This document shows, piece after piece, positions 8,182 to 16,707 of a stretch of 64,000 nt of DNA. A model generated the notes under the pieces. The model saw nothing but the letters and a program-made list of their open reading frames with translations. It was not told the DNA's origin and searched no databases. The first letter of the stretch is position 1. Each line of letters begins with the position of its first letter. The position numbers were made by a program, and so were the translations under genes. The DNA comes from Acetobacter indonesiensis (lineage in GTDB: Bacteria > Pseudomonadota > Alphaproteobacteria > Acetobacterales > Acetobacteraceae), in NCBI RefSeq assembly GCF_000963945.1, contig NZ_BAMW01000050.1:62001-126000 (forward strand), read 5' to 3'.

Positions 8182-9089
8182 AGCGTTACTCTCATACCAT
8201 CAAAGGCGACGTCCCATCCGGCCTGTTCAACAGCTTTGCGCTCGGCTGAGTCAGACAGCAGGATAGGGTTGGAGTTGTTGATGTGAATCAGAATTTTACG
8301 CCCAATTTTCAACGGCCGGAACGCGGCCATGGTGCCATCGGGTTCATCGGCTACGGACATATGGCCCATGCGCTTTCCTGTTTTTGCGCCCAGACCGGCG
8401 CGGAGCATTTCATCGTCCGTCCATAAGGTCCCGTCAAAAAATACCACGTCTGCCCCGTTCATGCGGGCCAGAAGCGCATCCGTCATCATCGCGCAGCCGG
8501 GAATGAACAACGCCCGATGCGTGCCGTCGGATATTTCAAGGCCGATAGTTTCACCATCTGTTTTGACTTCAGCCGGGTTTGCGCCCTGTTCAGCATAAAG
8601 CGGCACTTTGCCCGGTACAGCAAAAGGCGTGATGCTGAAGCCTGCGGGTTTCAGGGGCAAAGCGTGATCAAGAACCATGGTGTGGCGCGGCACTAGGGTG
8701 CGGTCCAGAGCCTCAAAAATCGGGTTGGCATCCAGCTGGGCCAGCACGGGGGTAGCCCCGTACAGGTTAAACGCCTGTTTTTCACGCAGGGTCAGCAGCC
8801 CGGTAATGGTATCAATTTCCCCGCTGGTCAGCACCACACCGGCAATAGGGGTGGAGCGCAGGCCCGCTTTTGGGTGCAGGGCAGGAGTCTGATTGATCTG
8901 GGCCCGCAGATCGGGCGAGGCATTGAGGATGTACCATTGTTCACCATCCCCGCTAACAGCGATGGAGGCTTGGGTACGGGCCGGGGCCGTGGGGTCACCC
9001 GCACGGGCGCGGTTGCAGGCTGGCGCGTTGGAGTTCCATTGCGGGAAGCCCCCGCCAGCGGCAGCGCCTAGAACGATGAGATCAAGCAT
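8178..9089 (-). CDS. pqqB: PqqB, metallo-beta-lactamase-fold protein of PQQ synthesis
   Basis: Iron-dependent hydroxylase of the MBL fold that acts on the Glu-Tyr crosslinked intermediate. The 303-residue protein matches the family along its length: GAAAGGGFPQWNSN at the start, SPDLRAQI, ITGLLTLRE, FFDGTLWTDDEM, GHMSV and ILIHINNSNPIL. Compared with PqqB sequences I remember, the Asp-His pair before the TGLL motif reads Asp-Thr, and the N-terminal cysteine knuckle keeps only one Cys (APAC). The rest of the operon is intact, so it is probably functional, but these replacements deserve an alignment. Confidence 0.95.
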   Translation of the reverse strand: MLDLIVLGAAAGGGFPQWNSNAPACNRARAGDPTAPARTQASIAVSGDGEQWYILNASPDLRAQINQTPALHPKAGLRSTPIAGVVLTSGEIDTITGLLTLREKQAFNLYGATPVLAQLDANPIFEALDRTLVPRHTMVLDHALPLKPAGFSITPFAVPGKVPLYAEQGANPAEVKTDGETIGLEISDGTHRALFIPGCAMMTDALLARMNGADVVFFDGTLWTDDEMLRAGLGAKTGKRMGHMSVADEPDGTMAAFRPLKIGRKILIHINNSNPILLSDSAERKAVEQAGWDVAFDGMRVTL

Positions 9090-9163
9090 GCGCTGCTTTT
9101 AGAGAAAAAACGCCACCAGCGCGAGGGCATAGACATTGCCCCCGCTACTGGCGGCAGGCCGTC

Positions 9164-9244
9164 TTATTTCTTCTGGCCGCAGACGTAGCTGTTGATTTCT
9201 GCGCCCAGCGGAATTTCGGTAATTTTCGGTGCGGTCCAGGCCAT
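9164..9244 (-). CDS. pqqA: PqqA, precursor peptide of PQQ
   Basis: 26-residue ribosomal peptide from which PQQ is made. It starts MAWTAPKITEI and ends NSYVCGQKK. The conserved Glu and Tyr that are joined (E-x3-Y, here EINSY at residues 16-20) are present. The start is set by the ATG at 9244 with an AGGGAGAG ribosome site just upstream. It is the first gene of the operon, 75 bp before pqqB. Most PqqA is normally made in excess over the enzymes. Confidence 0.96.
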   Translation of the reverse strand: MAWTAPKITEIPLGAEINSYVCGQKK

Positions 9245-9645
9245 GGTGGCTCTCCCTGTCTGCGTTATCACTCACGGTTATGCAGGCCTTGCCACATGGC
9301 ATGGGGACATATGGCTGCCTGCAACAAGGGTGGAGTTTGGGGAAAAGACGCCCCGACGCAACCTTTTTTCCTGTAATGTGGCAGCTTTCAGCCCATCCTC
9401 ACGGGAGTGTGAAGTGATCTCACGCTTCTGTTTCAAATCTGGCAATTTCTGTCGTCTGTGTGTCACCTCTGTCATAAAACACGGACAGGGCGCAGAACGT
9501 TTGCCATGTGGCTTTCTGCCACTTAAACCCCGATTCAAACAGGACAGTACCGTCCCGTTTGTGTATTGCGGCCTGCCCTATGGTCAGACATGACAGCAGG
9601 AAACAAACACAAGGAAGCCGCCCCGCAGGGGCGGTATGAGGTGGG
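9245..9645. promoter_or_regulatory. Divergent promoter region of pqqA and the glycan genes
   Basis: About 400 bp without a supported gene. It must carry the pqq promoter on the minus strand and the flippase promoter on the plus strand. A perfect GC hairpin, CCGCCCC/GGGGCGG with a GCA loop, lies at 9618-9634. It is immediately upstream of the GAGGTGGG ribosome site of the flippase gene and could affect its translation. No clear -35/-10 pair was assigned. Confidence 0.4.
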
Positions 9646-11013
9646 ATGAACAGTCGGGTCCGCGCACTATTTGGACGGGTTTTCCGCAATACCGGGTATT
9701 TGCTGACGGGTAAGGGCGCTACGGCGGCTCTGGCTTTGGGCAGTACTGCGATCGCTGTGCGGGCATTGGGGCTGGAAGAATACGGTATCCTGCTGCTGAT
9801 AAACGCTTTCACCAGTTCATGCTCGGTCAGCACACGGTTTCAGTCCTGGCAGCCTTTGCTGCAATATGGCGGCACAGCCTTTAAGCGGGCCGATAAATCC
9901 GGTTTTCAGACGCTGCTGCGTCATTGTGCGGTGCTGGATGGTTTGGGGGCCGTGGTTGCCCTGGCTGTGGCTGTCATATTCAGTCAGGTTCTGGGGCAGG
10001 CCTTGGGGTGGAATGCGACAGCCTACGGGCATATGCCCCTTTGGTATCTGACTGTTGTTCTGTTCATGAATGCAGGGTCAGCTATCGGCGTCATGCGTCT
10101 GACCAACCGGTATGAACTGTCTGTTCTGGGTGACACCGTTGCAGGCTTTGTCCGCTTTCTGGGCTGCATTGTCGGGTTTTTCCTGCATTGGTCACTCATT
10201 GGGTTTCTGGCACTGTGGTACGCATCCTTTGTTGCGTCTTTCGTGCTGGATGGTCTGATCGCGCTATGGGTTCTGGCGCATACGGATGGTCTGAAGGGCT
10301 TTCGGCTGGTCAACGTGCCGTGGCTAAGCCCCATTCAGGGCCTCTGGCGCTTTACGTTTTCTGTTAGTGTTGATCAGGCGTTATCGCGTCTAGCCTCTCG
10401 CCTGACAGTGCTGATTGTCGGGGTGGTGCTAGGCCCGCAAAGTGCTGCGATTTATAATGTAACCTGGCAGATATCAGATGGTATGGCCCGTCCTGCCCAA
10501 ATGATGACCCCCGCCCTGTACCCGGAACTCGTCGCCCTGCGTGACAAACGGGACTGGGCATCAATACGGCAGGTCACAAACCGTATTCTTCAGGCGCTTG
10601 GTGCGTTTTCTTTCGTCGTGATTGTAGCGGCTGCACTTGTTGGCCCGTGGCTGCTGCATGTGTTGCTGACTGTACCGTGGTCCGGCACACGTACCCTGCT
10701 GCTGCTTATGACAACCACCGCCATTCTTGATTTATGGGATGTGCCGCTGGAGCCCATTCTGGTGTCGCTTAACCGGGCGCATCAGCTTTTGTTCGGCCGG
10801 ATGGCAACCATGTGTTTTTCCCTGCCGTTGCTGTACGTGTTTGCAACATTGTGGGGCATGACAGGGGCGGGTGTTGCCACGCTGCTAAGCGAACTGGGCA
10901 TTTTTCTATCCCGTCTTGGCCCGTATCTGCTGATGAACCGACATCGGAACTTCCAGAACAGTCAGGAAGACACACTCCACCCCTCTCTCGCAAAGGAACG
11001 GAATGGTGACTGA
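9646..11013 (+). CDS. Polysaccharide flippase (Wzx/MurJ-like, MOP superfamily)
   Basis: Integral membrane protein of 455 residues with about 12-14 membrane spans, opening with RNTGYLLTGKGATAALALGS and continuing AVRALGLEEYGILLLINAF, the usual beginning of lipopolysaccharide or oligosaccharide flippases. Such proteins move lipid-linked glycans across the inner membrane. The next gene overlaps it by 11 bp and a glycosyltransferase follows, so the three form one glycan-assembly operon. The transported glycan is unknown. Confidence 0.82.
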   Translation: MNSRVRALFGRVFRNTGYLLTGKGATAALALGSTAIAVRALGLEEYGILLLINAFTSSCSVSTRFQSWQPLLQYGGTAFKRADKSGFQTLLRHCAVLDGLGAVVALAVAVIFSQVLGQALGWNATAYGHMPLWYLTVVLFMNAGSAIGVMRLTNRYELSVLGDTVAGFVRFLGCIVGFFLHWSLIGFLALWYASFVASFVLDGLIALWVLAHTDGLKGFRLVNVPWLSPIQGLWRFTFSVSVDQALSRLASRLTVLIVGVVLGPQSAAIYNVTWQISDGMARPAQMMTPALYPELVALRDKRDWASIRQVTNRILQALGAFSFVVIVAAALVGPWLLHVLLTVPWSGTRTLLLLMTTTAILDLWDVPLEPILVSLNRAHQLLFGRMATMCFSLPLLYVFATLWGMTGAGVATLLSELGIFLSRLGPYLLMNRHRNFQNSQEDTLHPSLAKERNGD

Positions 11014-12100
11014 CATCAACGTGGCAGCACCAGTATGGGTGCTTGATACTGGGCGTGCGGGGGAAATGGCGCAATGCCTGACCTTGGCCCAGGCTTTGGG
11101 GTTACCCTACACACTCTTGCGGCTGGGGCCGGAGTTCAGTGTGCCCGAGGCCCTTCCTGACATAACGGGCGTGCGGGTTATTCTGTCTTTCGGCAACGCG
11201 GTGCAGGCTGCGCTGGCCCTGCGCGATTATTGCACGCAGCAAAATGCAGGCTGTGCCCCGGCTATAGTGCATATCGGTCGGCCCAGCCATGTTCCGGTGC
11301 GGGCGCTTGATCTGATTATTATTCTGCCTCAGGACGATTATCCGTCTGCCCCTAACGTGTTGCGGTTGGCTTTCCCCCTGAATGCAGCGTCTTTGGCCCA
11401 GCCCGTTTTCCCCGCACCGGGCGGGCGGTGTGGCGGTACGGTTGTGGTCTACGGTGCACCCACCAAGCACTTCAGCATGACATTGACGGACATGCAGGGC
11501 GTTATCGAGTTTGCACAGACATTGGCCGTCGCCAATCAGGAACCCCTGCATGTGCTGACAAGCCCCCGAACCCCGGCAGATGCGGTTGAATGGTTGCGGG
11601 CAAAAGCGGCTGAACCCGGCAGCCCCATCGCGCAGTTTAATACTGGGTCGCAGATGTTTCAGCAGGCTCTGGCAACTGGAAACCGTTTTGTTGTGACGGG
11701 GGATAGTGCGTCCATGGTGGCAGAAACCTGCCGAACGGGGGCTCCTGTCTGGTTGTATGAACTTCCATCTAAAAAGACATTTTTTACAACCCTGCAAACT
11801 CTGGTCGATACCCTCGGGTTACGGCATCTGCGCTATGCTCTGGTCAAGATGGGGGTATTGGGAAGCGGGGCTGATTTCGCACGCTGGCACGCATGGCTTG
11901 TGCATGCAGGCTACGTCCATGCCGTCACACCGGGGCTGGAGAAAGAGGAACTCCGTTGGCAGCCTGTGTTTGGGCGTATTGATCGGAGCCTGAAACTTTG
12001 CCGTGATCGGATTCTGGCACTTCCCCAGTTAGCAGAAATAACGGGGCAACAGCCGCCTGCTCAGGTGCCCGCCGACAGGCGGCCTGTGGTGCAAATCTAA
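11003..12100 (+). CDS. ELM1/GtrOC1-like family protein (DUF1022)
   Basis: 365 residues, starting VWVLDTGRAGEMAQCLTLAQALGLPYTLL, the pattern of the mitochondrial-fission ELM1 family. In bacteria these proteins sit in surface-glycan loci and have a glycosyltransferase-B-like layout. Also visible are VRVILSFGNAVQAAL, IVHIGRP, DLIIILPQDDY and, in the C-terminal half, VVTGDSASMVAETCRTGAPVWLYELPSKK, which looks like a nucleotide-sugar binding region. No signal peptide is seen. It overlaps the flippase gene and precedes a family-2 glycosyltransferase. A glycosyltransferase-type role is inferred. Confidence 0.75.
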   Translation: MVTDINVAAPVWVLDTGRAGEMAQCLTLAQALGLPYTLLRLGPEFSVPEALPDITGVRVILSFGNAVQAALALRDYCTQQNAGCAPAIVHIGRPSHVPVRALDLIIILPQDDYPSAPNVLRLAFPLNAASLAQPVFPAPGGRCGGTVVVYGAPTKHFSMTLTDMQGVIEFAQTLAVANQEPLHVLTSPRTPADAVEWLRAKAAEPGSPIAQFNTGSQMFQQALATGNRFVVTGDSASMVAETCRTGAPVWLYELPSKKTFFTTLQTLVDTLGLRHLRYALVKMGVLGSGADFARWHAWLVHAGYVHAVTPGLEKEELRWQPVFGRIDRSLKLCRDRILALPQLAEITGQQPPAQVPADRRPVVQI

Positions 12101-12130
12101 TAATCTGGTTTACAGCTCACGGTTGTTCCT

Positions 12131-13285
12131 ATGACACACCCCTTCTTAACCCCGACAGCGGACGAAAGCGTTGTCATCGCACAGACCTGCGCGGTTATTG
12201 TGACATATGGCAACAGAGTTTCCTTGCTTGCTCAGGTCGTGAAGGGGGTTTTGGGGGGAAATAGTGCGGAGGGAGCCTGTTTTTCCCTTAACCAGCCAAC
12301 AGATAATGAGAGCGAGAGTGCAGGACAGTTAAACAGCAGCCGTCGCGGTGTCGGGCATGTTGTGGTGGTTGATAATGGCACGGAGCCTTCGGTCGCCCAA
12401 AAACTGATAGATTTACAGCACTCCTATGGCGATGAGCATTTTACGCTTGTGCGGTTGCCGCATAATACCGGGTCGGCTGGGGGGTTCCGGGCCGGTATAG
12501 TGGCTGCTGCTGCACGGGCAGATACCGGGCATATCTGGGTGCTGGATGACGATAACAAACCTGAACCGGACGCCCTGTCTGTCCTGGCCCGGGTATGGCG
12601 GCTGATGGGGGCACGGAATGATGTGTCACTGGTCAGTTACCGGGCTGACAAACGAACATACCGCAATCTTGTTGAACGCAATAAACCCAATGACATAAAG
12701 CCGAACTCCTTTTTCGGGTTTTCGGTGCAAAGCCCATGGCAGAAACATGCGGTGCCGGTCTGGCAGAAGAGCGGACTGGTATGCCGGGGTATGGCCATGG
12801 CGGGTTATGGCGGGTTGTGGTTTCACAAAAACTGGTTGTCCCTGATTGGTGAACCAGACGAACGATATTACCTGTATTTTGATGATTATGATTTCACCCT
12901 GCGTATGACGCAGTTACAGGGTGAAATATGGTTATGCCAGCAAAGTCTTTTGCAAGACCTTGAGCCATCATGGACAACGGAAAAATCATTCCTGCATCAT
13001 TGGCTTCAGACAGACAAAGGGCCAATCAGAACCTATTTTTCACTCAGAAACCGTCTGATTCTTGAGCAAAAAACAGCCACAAGCAAAGTGTTGCACACGC
13101 TGAATATGGTGCTGTTTTTACTGGTTAAGGTGGCATGCCCCAATCTGCAAAGCATTTGTTACCACTTACGCCACCCGGCTAAAATGTATGCTCGCTGGAA
13201 GCTGATTTTCAAAGCGATCCATGATGGAAATAACAGTGTTTTTGATAATAGCCTTGCCGAAACACCATCACGCCGCAAGAGCTAG
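12131..13285 (+). CDS. Glycosyltransferase family 2 (rhamnosyl/galactofuranosyl-like)
   Basis: 384-residue cytosolic or membrane-associated glycosyltransferase. The GT-A fold shows CAVIVTYGNR at the start, VVVVDNGTEPS, LVRLPHNTGSAGGFRAGI and the metal-binding WVLDDDNKPEPDAL. Later come YYLYFDDYDFTLRMTQ and a C-terminal hydrophobic stretch (about residues 320-335). The N-terminal region has an insert of about 35 polar residues between the first strand and VVVVDNG. It ends the glycan operon. Acceptor and donor sugars cannot be read from the sequence. Confidence 0.85.
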   Translation: MTHPFLTPTADESVVIAQTCAVIVTYGNRVSLLAQVVKGVLGGNSAEGACFSLNQPTDNESESAGQLNSSRRGVGHVVVVDNGTEPSVAQKLIDLQHSYGDEHFTLVRLPHNTGSAGGFRAGIVAAAARADTGHIWVLDDDNKPEPDALSVLARVWRLMGARNDVSLVSYRADKRTYRNLVERNKPNDIKPNSFFGFSVQSPWQKHAVPVWQKSGLVCRGMAMAGYGGLWFHKNWLSLIGEPDERYYLYFDDYDFTLRMTQLQGEIWLCQQSLLQDLEPSWTTEKSFLHHWLQTDKGPIRTYFSLRNRLILEQKTATSKVLHTLNMVLFLLVKVACPNLQSICYHLRHPAKMYARWKLIFKAIHDGNNSVFDNSLAETPSRRKS

Positions 13286-13389
13286 TGCCAAGCCCTTACA
13301 TTAAACGTCGCGTACAGATTTTAGGCCGCAAGTTTGGCGTTAAAGACTAATCAAAACTCTATCATACAAATTTTGCTAAAATACTCTGT

Positions 13390-14613
13390 TTAAGGCGTTG
13401 ATGGGTCTTCCGGTACCGGGGAGACTGGTGAAAATTCTTCTGGATCGGTCACATTTTTCTTGGATTGTACTGGTTGGGTAGTCGTTTTTGTCACATTGTT
13501 TTGCCCAGAAGAACTTTCGGAAACCTTATTCTGAACACCCCCTGTTTTGTCGCTGGTATCATTCTCCGCACTTGGCGTGGAAATGTTCTGGCTGGGGGCT
13601 GATGTGGTCGTGGCTGCCTGTGATGGGCTATTGGAGATAGCTGTTGTTGTTGCTGCATCAGGTGTGACAGGGGGCGTGTTTTGCACGGCTGTTTTCACCG
13701 CAGCAGGAGGGGACGCCGGGGTTACAGCGCCAGAGAGAACATTGCCAGATGTTACCACCCCAGGAGCAGGGACTGTCGTTGTCGTGACAGACTGTGTCGG
13801 GGTTGCGCTGTTGGGGGGTACGACAGGCTGGCTTGCTCCGCCTGCGGCGGGTGTGCTGGCCGGTAGAGAAGGGATATCATTGGCGTTTGTTGCCGGGGTG
13901 GGGGCTGCAATGGTCTGCTCGCTCAAAGGGGGAGCTTCAACGGGTGTGGCCGAAGGGGCATTCAGCGGTGTTGTGCTGGCAGGCACCTGTGCCTGTATCT
14001 GCGGCTGGCGAAAGCTGTTGACGGGACCAAGTGGGTTATAGGAAACCGGCTTCATGTCGGCCATTGGTCTGCGGGTGCAGCCACGGGTGATGATGGAGCA
14101 CACACCATCTGCGCCCACCATTTCATCATTATCGCCGCTGTAATGAACATCCGTCACTTTACCATCGGCAATGCGGATGTCGGCCACACAGGTTTTCCCG
14201 GCACCACCAAATGTGGTTTCAACTACGTTGACCACAGACTGAAGTGGGAACAGGGTGGAATCATTTGTAGCGGGAATGTTCAGGGACCGCACATATTCGT
14301 AAACTTCCGTCCCATCATCCAGTTTCTGCTGTTTGTCAGGCAACCCAATACAGCCGCGTACGTCGCTACTGCTCATCCCGATAAGGGAGATCTGGGCGTT
14401 GTGCGCGGTGCGGGAATCAAAATATCCACACCCGGTTAATCCGATTACGGGCAGCATCAGGGCAAAAGCCAGTTTCTGTCTTTGCGCGGCACGGCGTACA
14501 GAAACACGAAGCACCACAGAAGCAGCACGGGTCACAAAAGGAGCGGTCATGGAGGGCAGGGAAATCCGATTATAAAGAAAGAACACCACAGAAAATACAG
14601 AACTGCATAACAC
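13390..14613 (-). CDS. Lipoprotein with a Pro/Thr/Ser/Ala-rich C-terminal half
   Basis: Up to 407 residues. A signal peptide ends in the lipobox LTGC (about residue 62 of the longest ORF), and the mature part has a globular region of about 140 residues with ISLIGMSSSDVRGCIGLPD, a SmpA/OmlA-like pattern. Four more cysteines follow. The last 220 residues are low complexity (Pro, Thr, Ser, Ala, Asn) and probably disordered. The start is unsure: an internal ATG at 14550 gives a better-sized leader, but neither start has a clear ribosome site. Function is unknown; envelope location is inferred from the lipobox. Confidence 0.7.
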   Translation of the reverse strand: MLCSSVFSVVFFLYNRISLPSMTAPFVTRAASVVLRVSVRRAAQRQKLAFALMLPVIGLTGCGYFDSRTAHNAQISLIGMSSSDVRGCIGLPDKQQKLDDGTEVYEYVRSLNIPATNDSTLFPLQSVVNVVETTFGGAGKTCVADIRIADGKVTDVHYSGDNDEMVGADGVCSIITRGCTRRPMADMKPVSYNPLGPVNSFRQPQIQAQVPASTTPLNAPSATPVEAPPLSEQTIAAPTPATNANDIPSLPASTPAAGGASQPVVPPNSATPTQSVTTTTVPAPGVVTSGNVLSGAVTPASPPAAVKTAVQNTPPVTPDAATTTAISNSPSQAATTTSAPSQNISTPSAENDTSDKTGGVQNKVSESSSGQNNVTKTTTQPVQSKKNVTDPEEFSPVSPVPEDPSTP

Positions 14614-14782
14614 AGCCAGCCTGACAGCCAGTATGCCCAGCTACCGCCCGGTGTTTATCTGGCCACGAGTGTAGCATTTTATACCGATAAGGGAATGTCA
14701 CAGCCACAAAAAGCATCAGCGCATGTGCTGCCAAGCTCCGATTTTTAGCGGATGCGCCCTCTTTCCCCATACGGCGGAAAAG

Positions 14783-14860
14783 GCTAAAAAAGAGCACAGA
14801 AATGCTGGTAGACTCTTTGACAACAAAATAACCCTGTAAAATCAAACTCTTCCAGGAAGA
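14783..14860 (+). promoter_or_regulatory. CRISPR leader of array 2
   Basis: Leader directly before the first repeat, 54 bp of which (14807-14860) matches the array 1 leader with three mismatches. The upstream GCTAAAAAAG block is also kept, with a 2-bp difference in spacing. Common descent of the two leaders is clear, and recruitment of the same Cas adaptation proteins is inferred. Confidence 0.85.
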
Positions 14861-15133
14861 GTGTTCCCCGCACACGCGGGGATGAACCGCTGCACGGAGA
14901 GGTTGCGTTAATCGGGGGTGGGTGTTCCCCGCACACGCGGGGATGAACCGTGCTGTCTGCCTCAATCTCGATGCTGGCCAGAGTGTTCCCCGCACACGCG
15001 GGGATGAACCGAACTTAATTGTTCATCCCCGGCCCATTTCATCGTGTTCCCCGCACACGCGGGGATGAACCGCGCGGGCGCGTTACTGTGACGGCGGCGT
15101 CTATGTGTTCCCCGCACATGCGGGGATAAAGAA
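14861..15133 (+). CRISPR. CRISPR array 2, type I-E-like repeats, 5 repeats and 4 spacers
   Basis: 29-bp repeats at 14861, 14922, 14983, 15044 and 15105, separated by four 32-bp spacers. The repeat differs from array 1 at one loop base (CACACG instead of CATACG), leaving the CCCCGC/GCGGGG stem intact. The last repeat is degenerate (ends GGGATAAAGAA). It has the same orientation as array 1, about 11.7 kb away. The third spacer carries an 11-base inverted copy of part of the repeat (see findings). No cas genes are adjacent. Confidence 0.97.
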
Positions 15134-15216
15134 ACCCAGCTAGTATGTGTGGGCTCTTGCTGGTGGGGCGTATCTGCCGCACTCTATGGGCACTTTTTGT
15201 GTGTAAGGAGCGTGTT

Positions 15217-15678
15217 ATGGTGGCATTTCGTCCAGTTTTTAAGGCTGTGGCTTCTCTTGCTTTTATGGGGGGAATCACATTGGCGGCTTTTCCAATGCCA
15301 CAGCAGGCGCTTGCGGCAACAATTTTGAAAGTGCCGGCCGTGCCTGCCCCCATGACTGCCAGCACCGCTGCTCCGGGTGTGCTGGATTATGACGGTATCC
15401 CGACTGTTGAGCACGCATCCGCCGCCAATGTGGCTGGCCTTATGTCATACTGTTACAGCCATAAACTGGTGACAGATACGACTGTGCGCTCATTAGGGCG
15501 TAAATTGGCTAGCCGCGAGGGCGTAAGCACTAATCCGGCTTATGCTTGGGGTGGCGTAGGGCGTCTGGAACTGGGTGGCCAGACCATGTTTGATGTAGGT
15601 AGCCTGAACCGCGATCAGCGTGCCGCTGTTTGTGCCCGGTCTGCCCTGCGTGGGCCTGATCTGCTGAAAAGCGAATAA
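15217..15678 (+). CDS. Secreted DUF2501 (YjjA)-like protein
   Basis: 153 residues with a signal peptide that ends near PQQALAA. The mature part has GLMSYCYSHKLV and FDVGSLNRDQRAAVCARSAL with two cysteines, similar to what I recall of DUF2501/YjjA, a periplasmic family of unknown function. The ATG at 15217 is preferred over the upstream ATG at 15145, because AAGGAG lies 6 nt before it and a signal peptide follows at once. It starts about 85 bp after CRISPR array 2. Confidence 0.6.
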   Translation: MVAFRPVFKAVASLAFMGGITLAAFPMPQQALAATILKVPAVPAPMTASTAAPGVLDYDGIPTVEHASAANVAGLMSYCYSHKLVTDTTVRSLGRKLASREGVSTNPAYAWGGVGRLELGGQTMFDVGSLNRDQRAAVCARSALRGPDLLKSE

Positions 15679-15720
15679 ATCCTTTTTTCCAAGCAAGCCT
15701 AAAGACAGAAAGCCCAGAGC

Positions 15721-16206
15721 ATGAGCGCCCCAACACACCGTCTGACCCCGGAAGATCTGCTGCCAGCCGTCAGCGGTATGCTGGAGGCCGAAACCGATAT
15801 GATTGCCAATCTGGCAAACGTGTCAGCGTTGGTGTTTGAGGCTCTGCCAGACCTCAACTGGGCCGGATTTTATCTGCTGAAAGACGGCGAGCTTGTTTTG
15901 GGTCCGTTTCAGGGGCGGGTAGCCTGCACCCGTATTGCCGTGGGCAAGGGCGTATGCGGCACCGTGGCCCAAAACCAGCAGACATTGGTTGTGCCAGATG
16001 TCCATGCTTTTCCGGGCCATATTGCGTGTGACGCGGCATCTGCTTCAGAAATCGTGTTACCCGTTATTGTGCAAAATCAGTTGGTCGGCGTGCTTGACCT
16101 TGATAGCCCGCGCCCTGACCGTTTTACGGCACAAGACCAGCGTTTGCTTGAACAGGTTGTCGCTGTGTTGGAGAAGGCGCTCTCTTCAGGCAACGCTGCG
16201 GCCTGA
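15721..16206 (+). CDS. msrC: Free methionine-(R)-sulfoxide reductase (fRMsr), GAF domain
   Basis: Cytosolic GAF-domain enzyme of 161 residues that reduces free methionine-R-sulfoxide. It has the family motif LNWAGFYLL, and the three cysteines needed for catalysis and resolution appear in GRVACTRI, GKGVCGT and HIACDAAS. EIVLPVIVQNQLVGVLDLDSPRPDRF completes the GAF signature. It belongs to a row of envelope and oxidative-stress genes on the plus strand, but lies 42 bp after the previous gene and has no overlap with it. Confidence 0.93.
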   Translation: MSAPTHRLTPEDLLPAVSGMLEAETDMIANLANVSALVFEALPDLNWAGFYLLKDGELVLGPFQGRVACTRIAVGKGVCGTVAQNQQTLVVPDVHAFPGHIACDAASASEIVLPVIVQNQLVGVLDLDSPRPDRFTAQDQRLLEQVVAVLEKALSSGNAAA

Positions 16207-16287
16207 CCGGCGTTCTGGCTTAAACCTTGACCATATGGTTCGTTTTATCGGCCCGATGGAAGAAACAGCCAGAATTAAGGATACAGC

Positions 16288-16521
16288 ATGACGCTGCCTA
16301 AATTATCCCGCCTTGTGATGTTGTGTGCAGGCCTGACGGTGACAGCCTGCCACGGCGGTGAGGATACCGCCTGCCATAGCATGCCACCCCACGGCGGCAT
16401 GGCCCCCGGCCCGGGAATGACCGGCCCCAACGGAATGGGGGGCATGGGAAGCACTGGCCCAATGCAGCATGGTGCGCGGCCACATGGTGTGCGTCATTGT
16501 GGGCCTGCTCCTGCACCATAA
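16288..16521 (+). CDS. Small Gly/Met/Pro/His-rich lipoprotein
   Basis: 77-residue protein with a signal peptide and lipobox-like VTAC (about residue 21). The mature part is rich in Gly, Met, Pro and His, with repeats such as GPGMTGPNGMGGMG and HGARPHGVRHC. Many Met and His residues could bind copper or another metal, but that is only inference. Function is unknown. It lies between msrC and a glycine-zipper protein on the same strand. Confidence 0.55.
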   Translation: MTLPKLSRLVMLCAGLTVTACHGGEDTACHSMPPHGGMAPGPGMTGPNGMGGMGSTGPMQHGARPHGVRHCGPAPAP

Positions 16522-16707
16522 CGCCGTTACCAGACTGATGATGCCCTACCTGAATCAGAACACAATTAACGCTTAGACTGCTTAAATGGTCTGCAAAGCA
16601 TGCATCTGCGCTGTGCAGGGCCTTAACATTGTCTACAGTGCTCTGGTTCGGTACCTTGCCTGCGAAGTCTGCCTGTTTCCGGGCATTTGATAAGGATTGA
16701 AGACACA

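Noticed and set aside
14570..14995. ORF on the minus strand through CRISPR array 2
   Set aside because: Same artefact; the encoded peptide follows the repeats.
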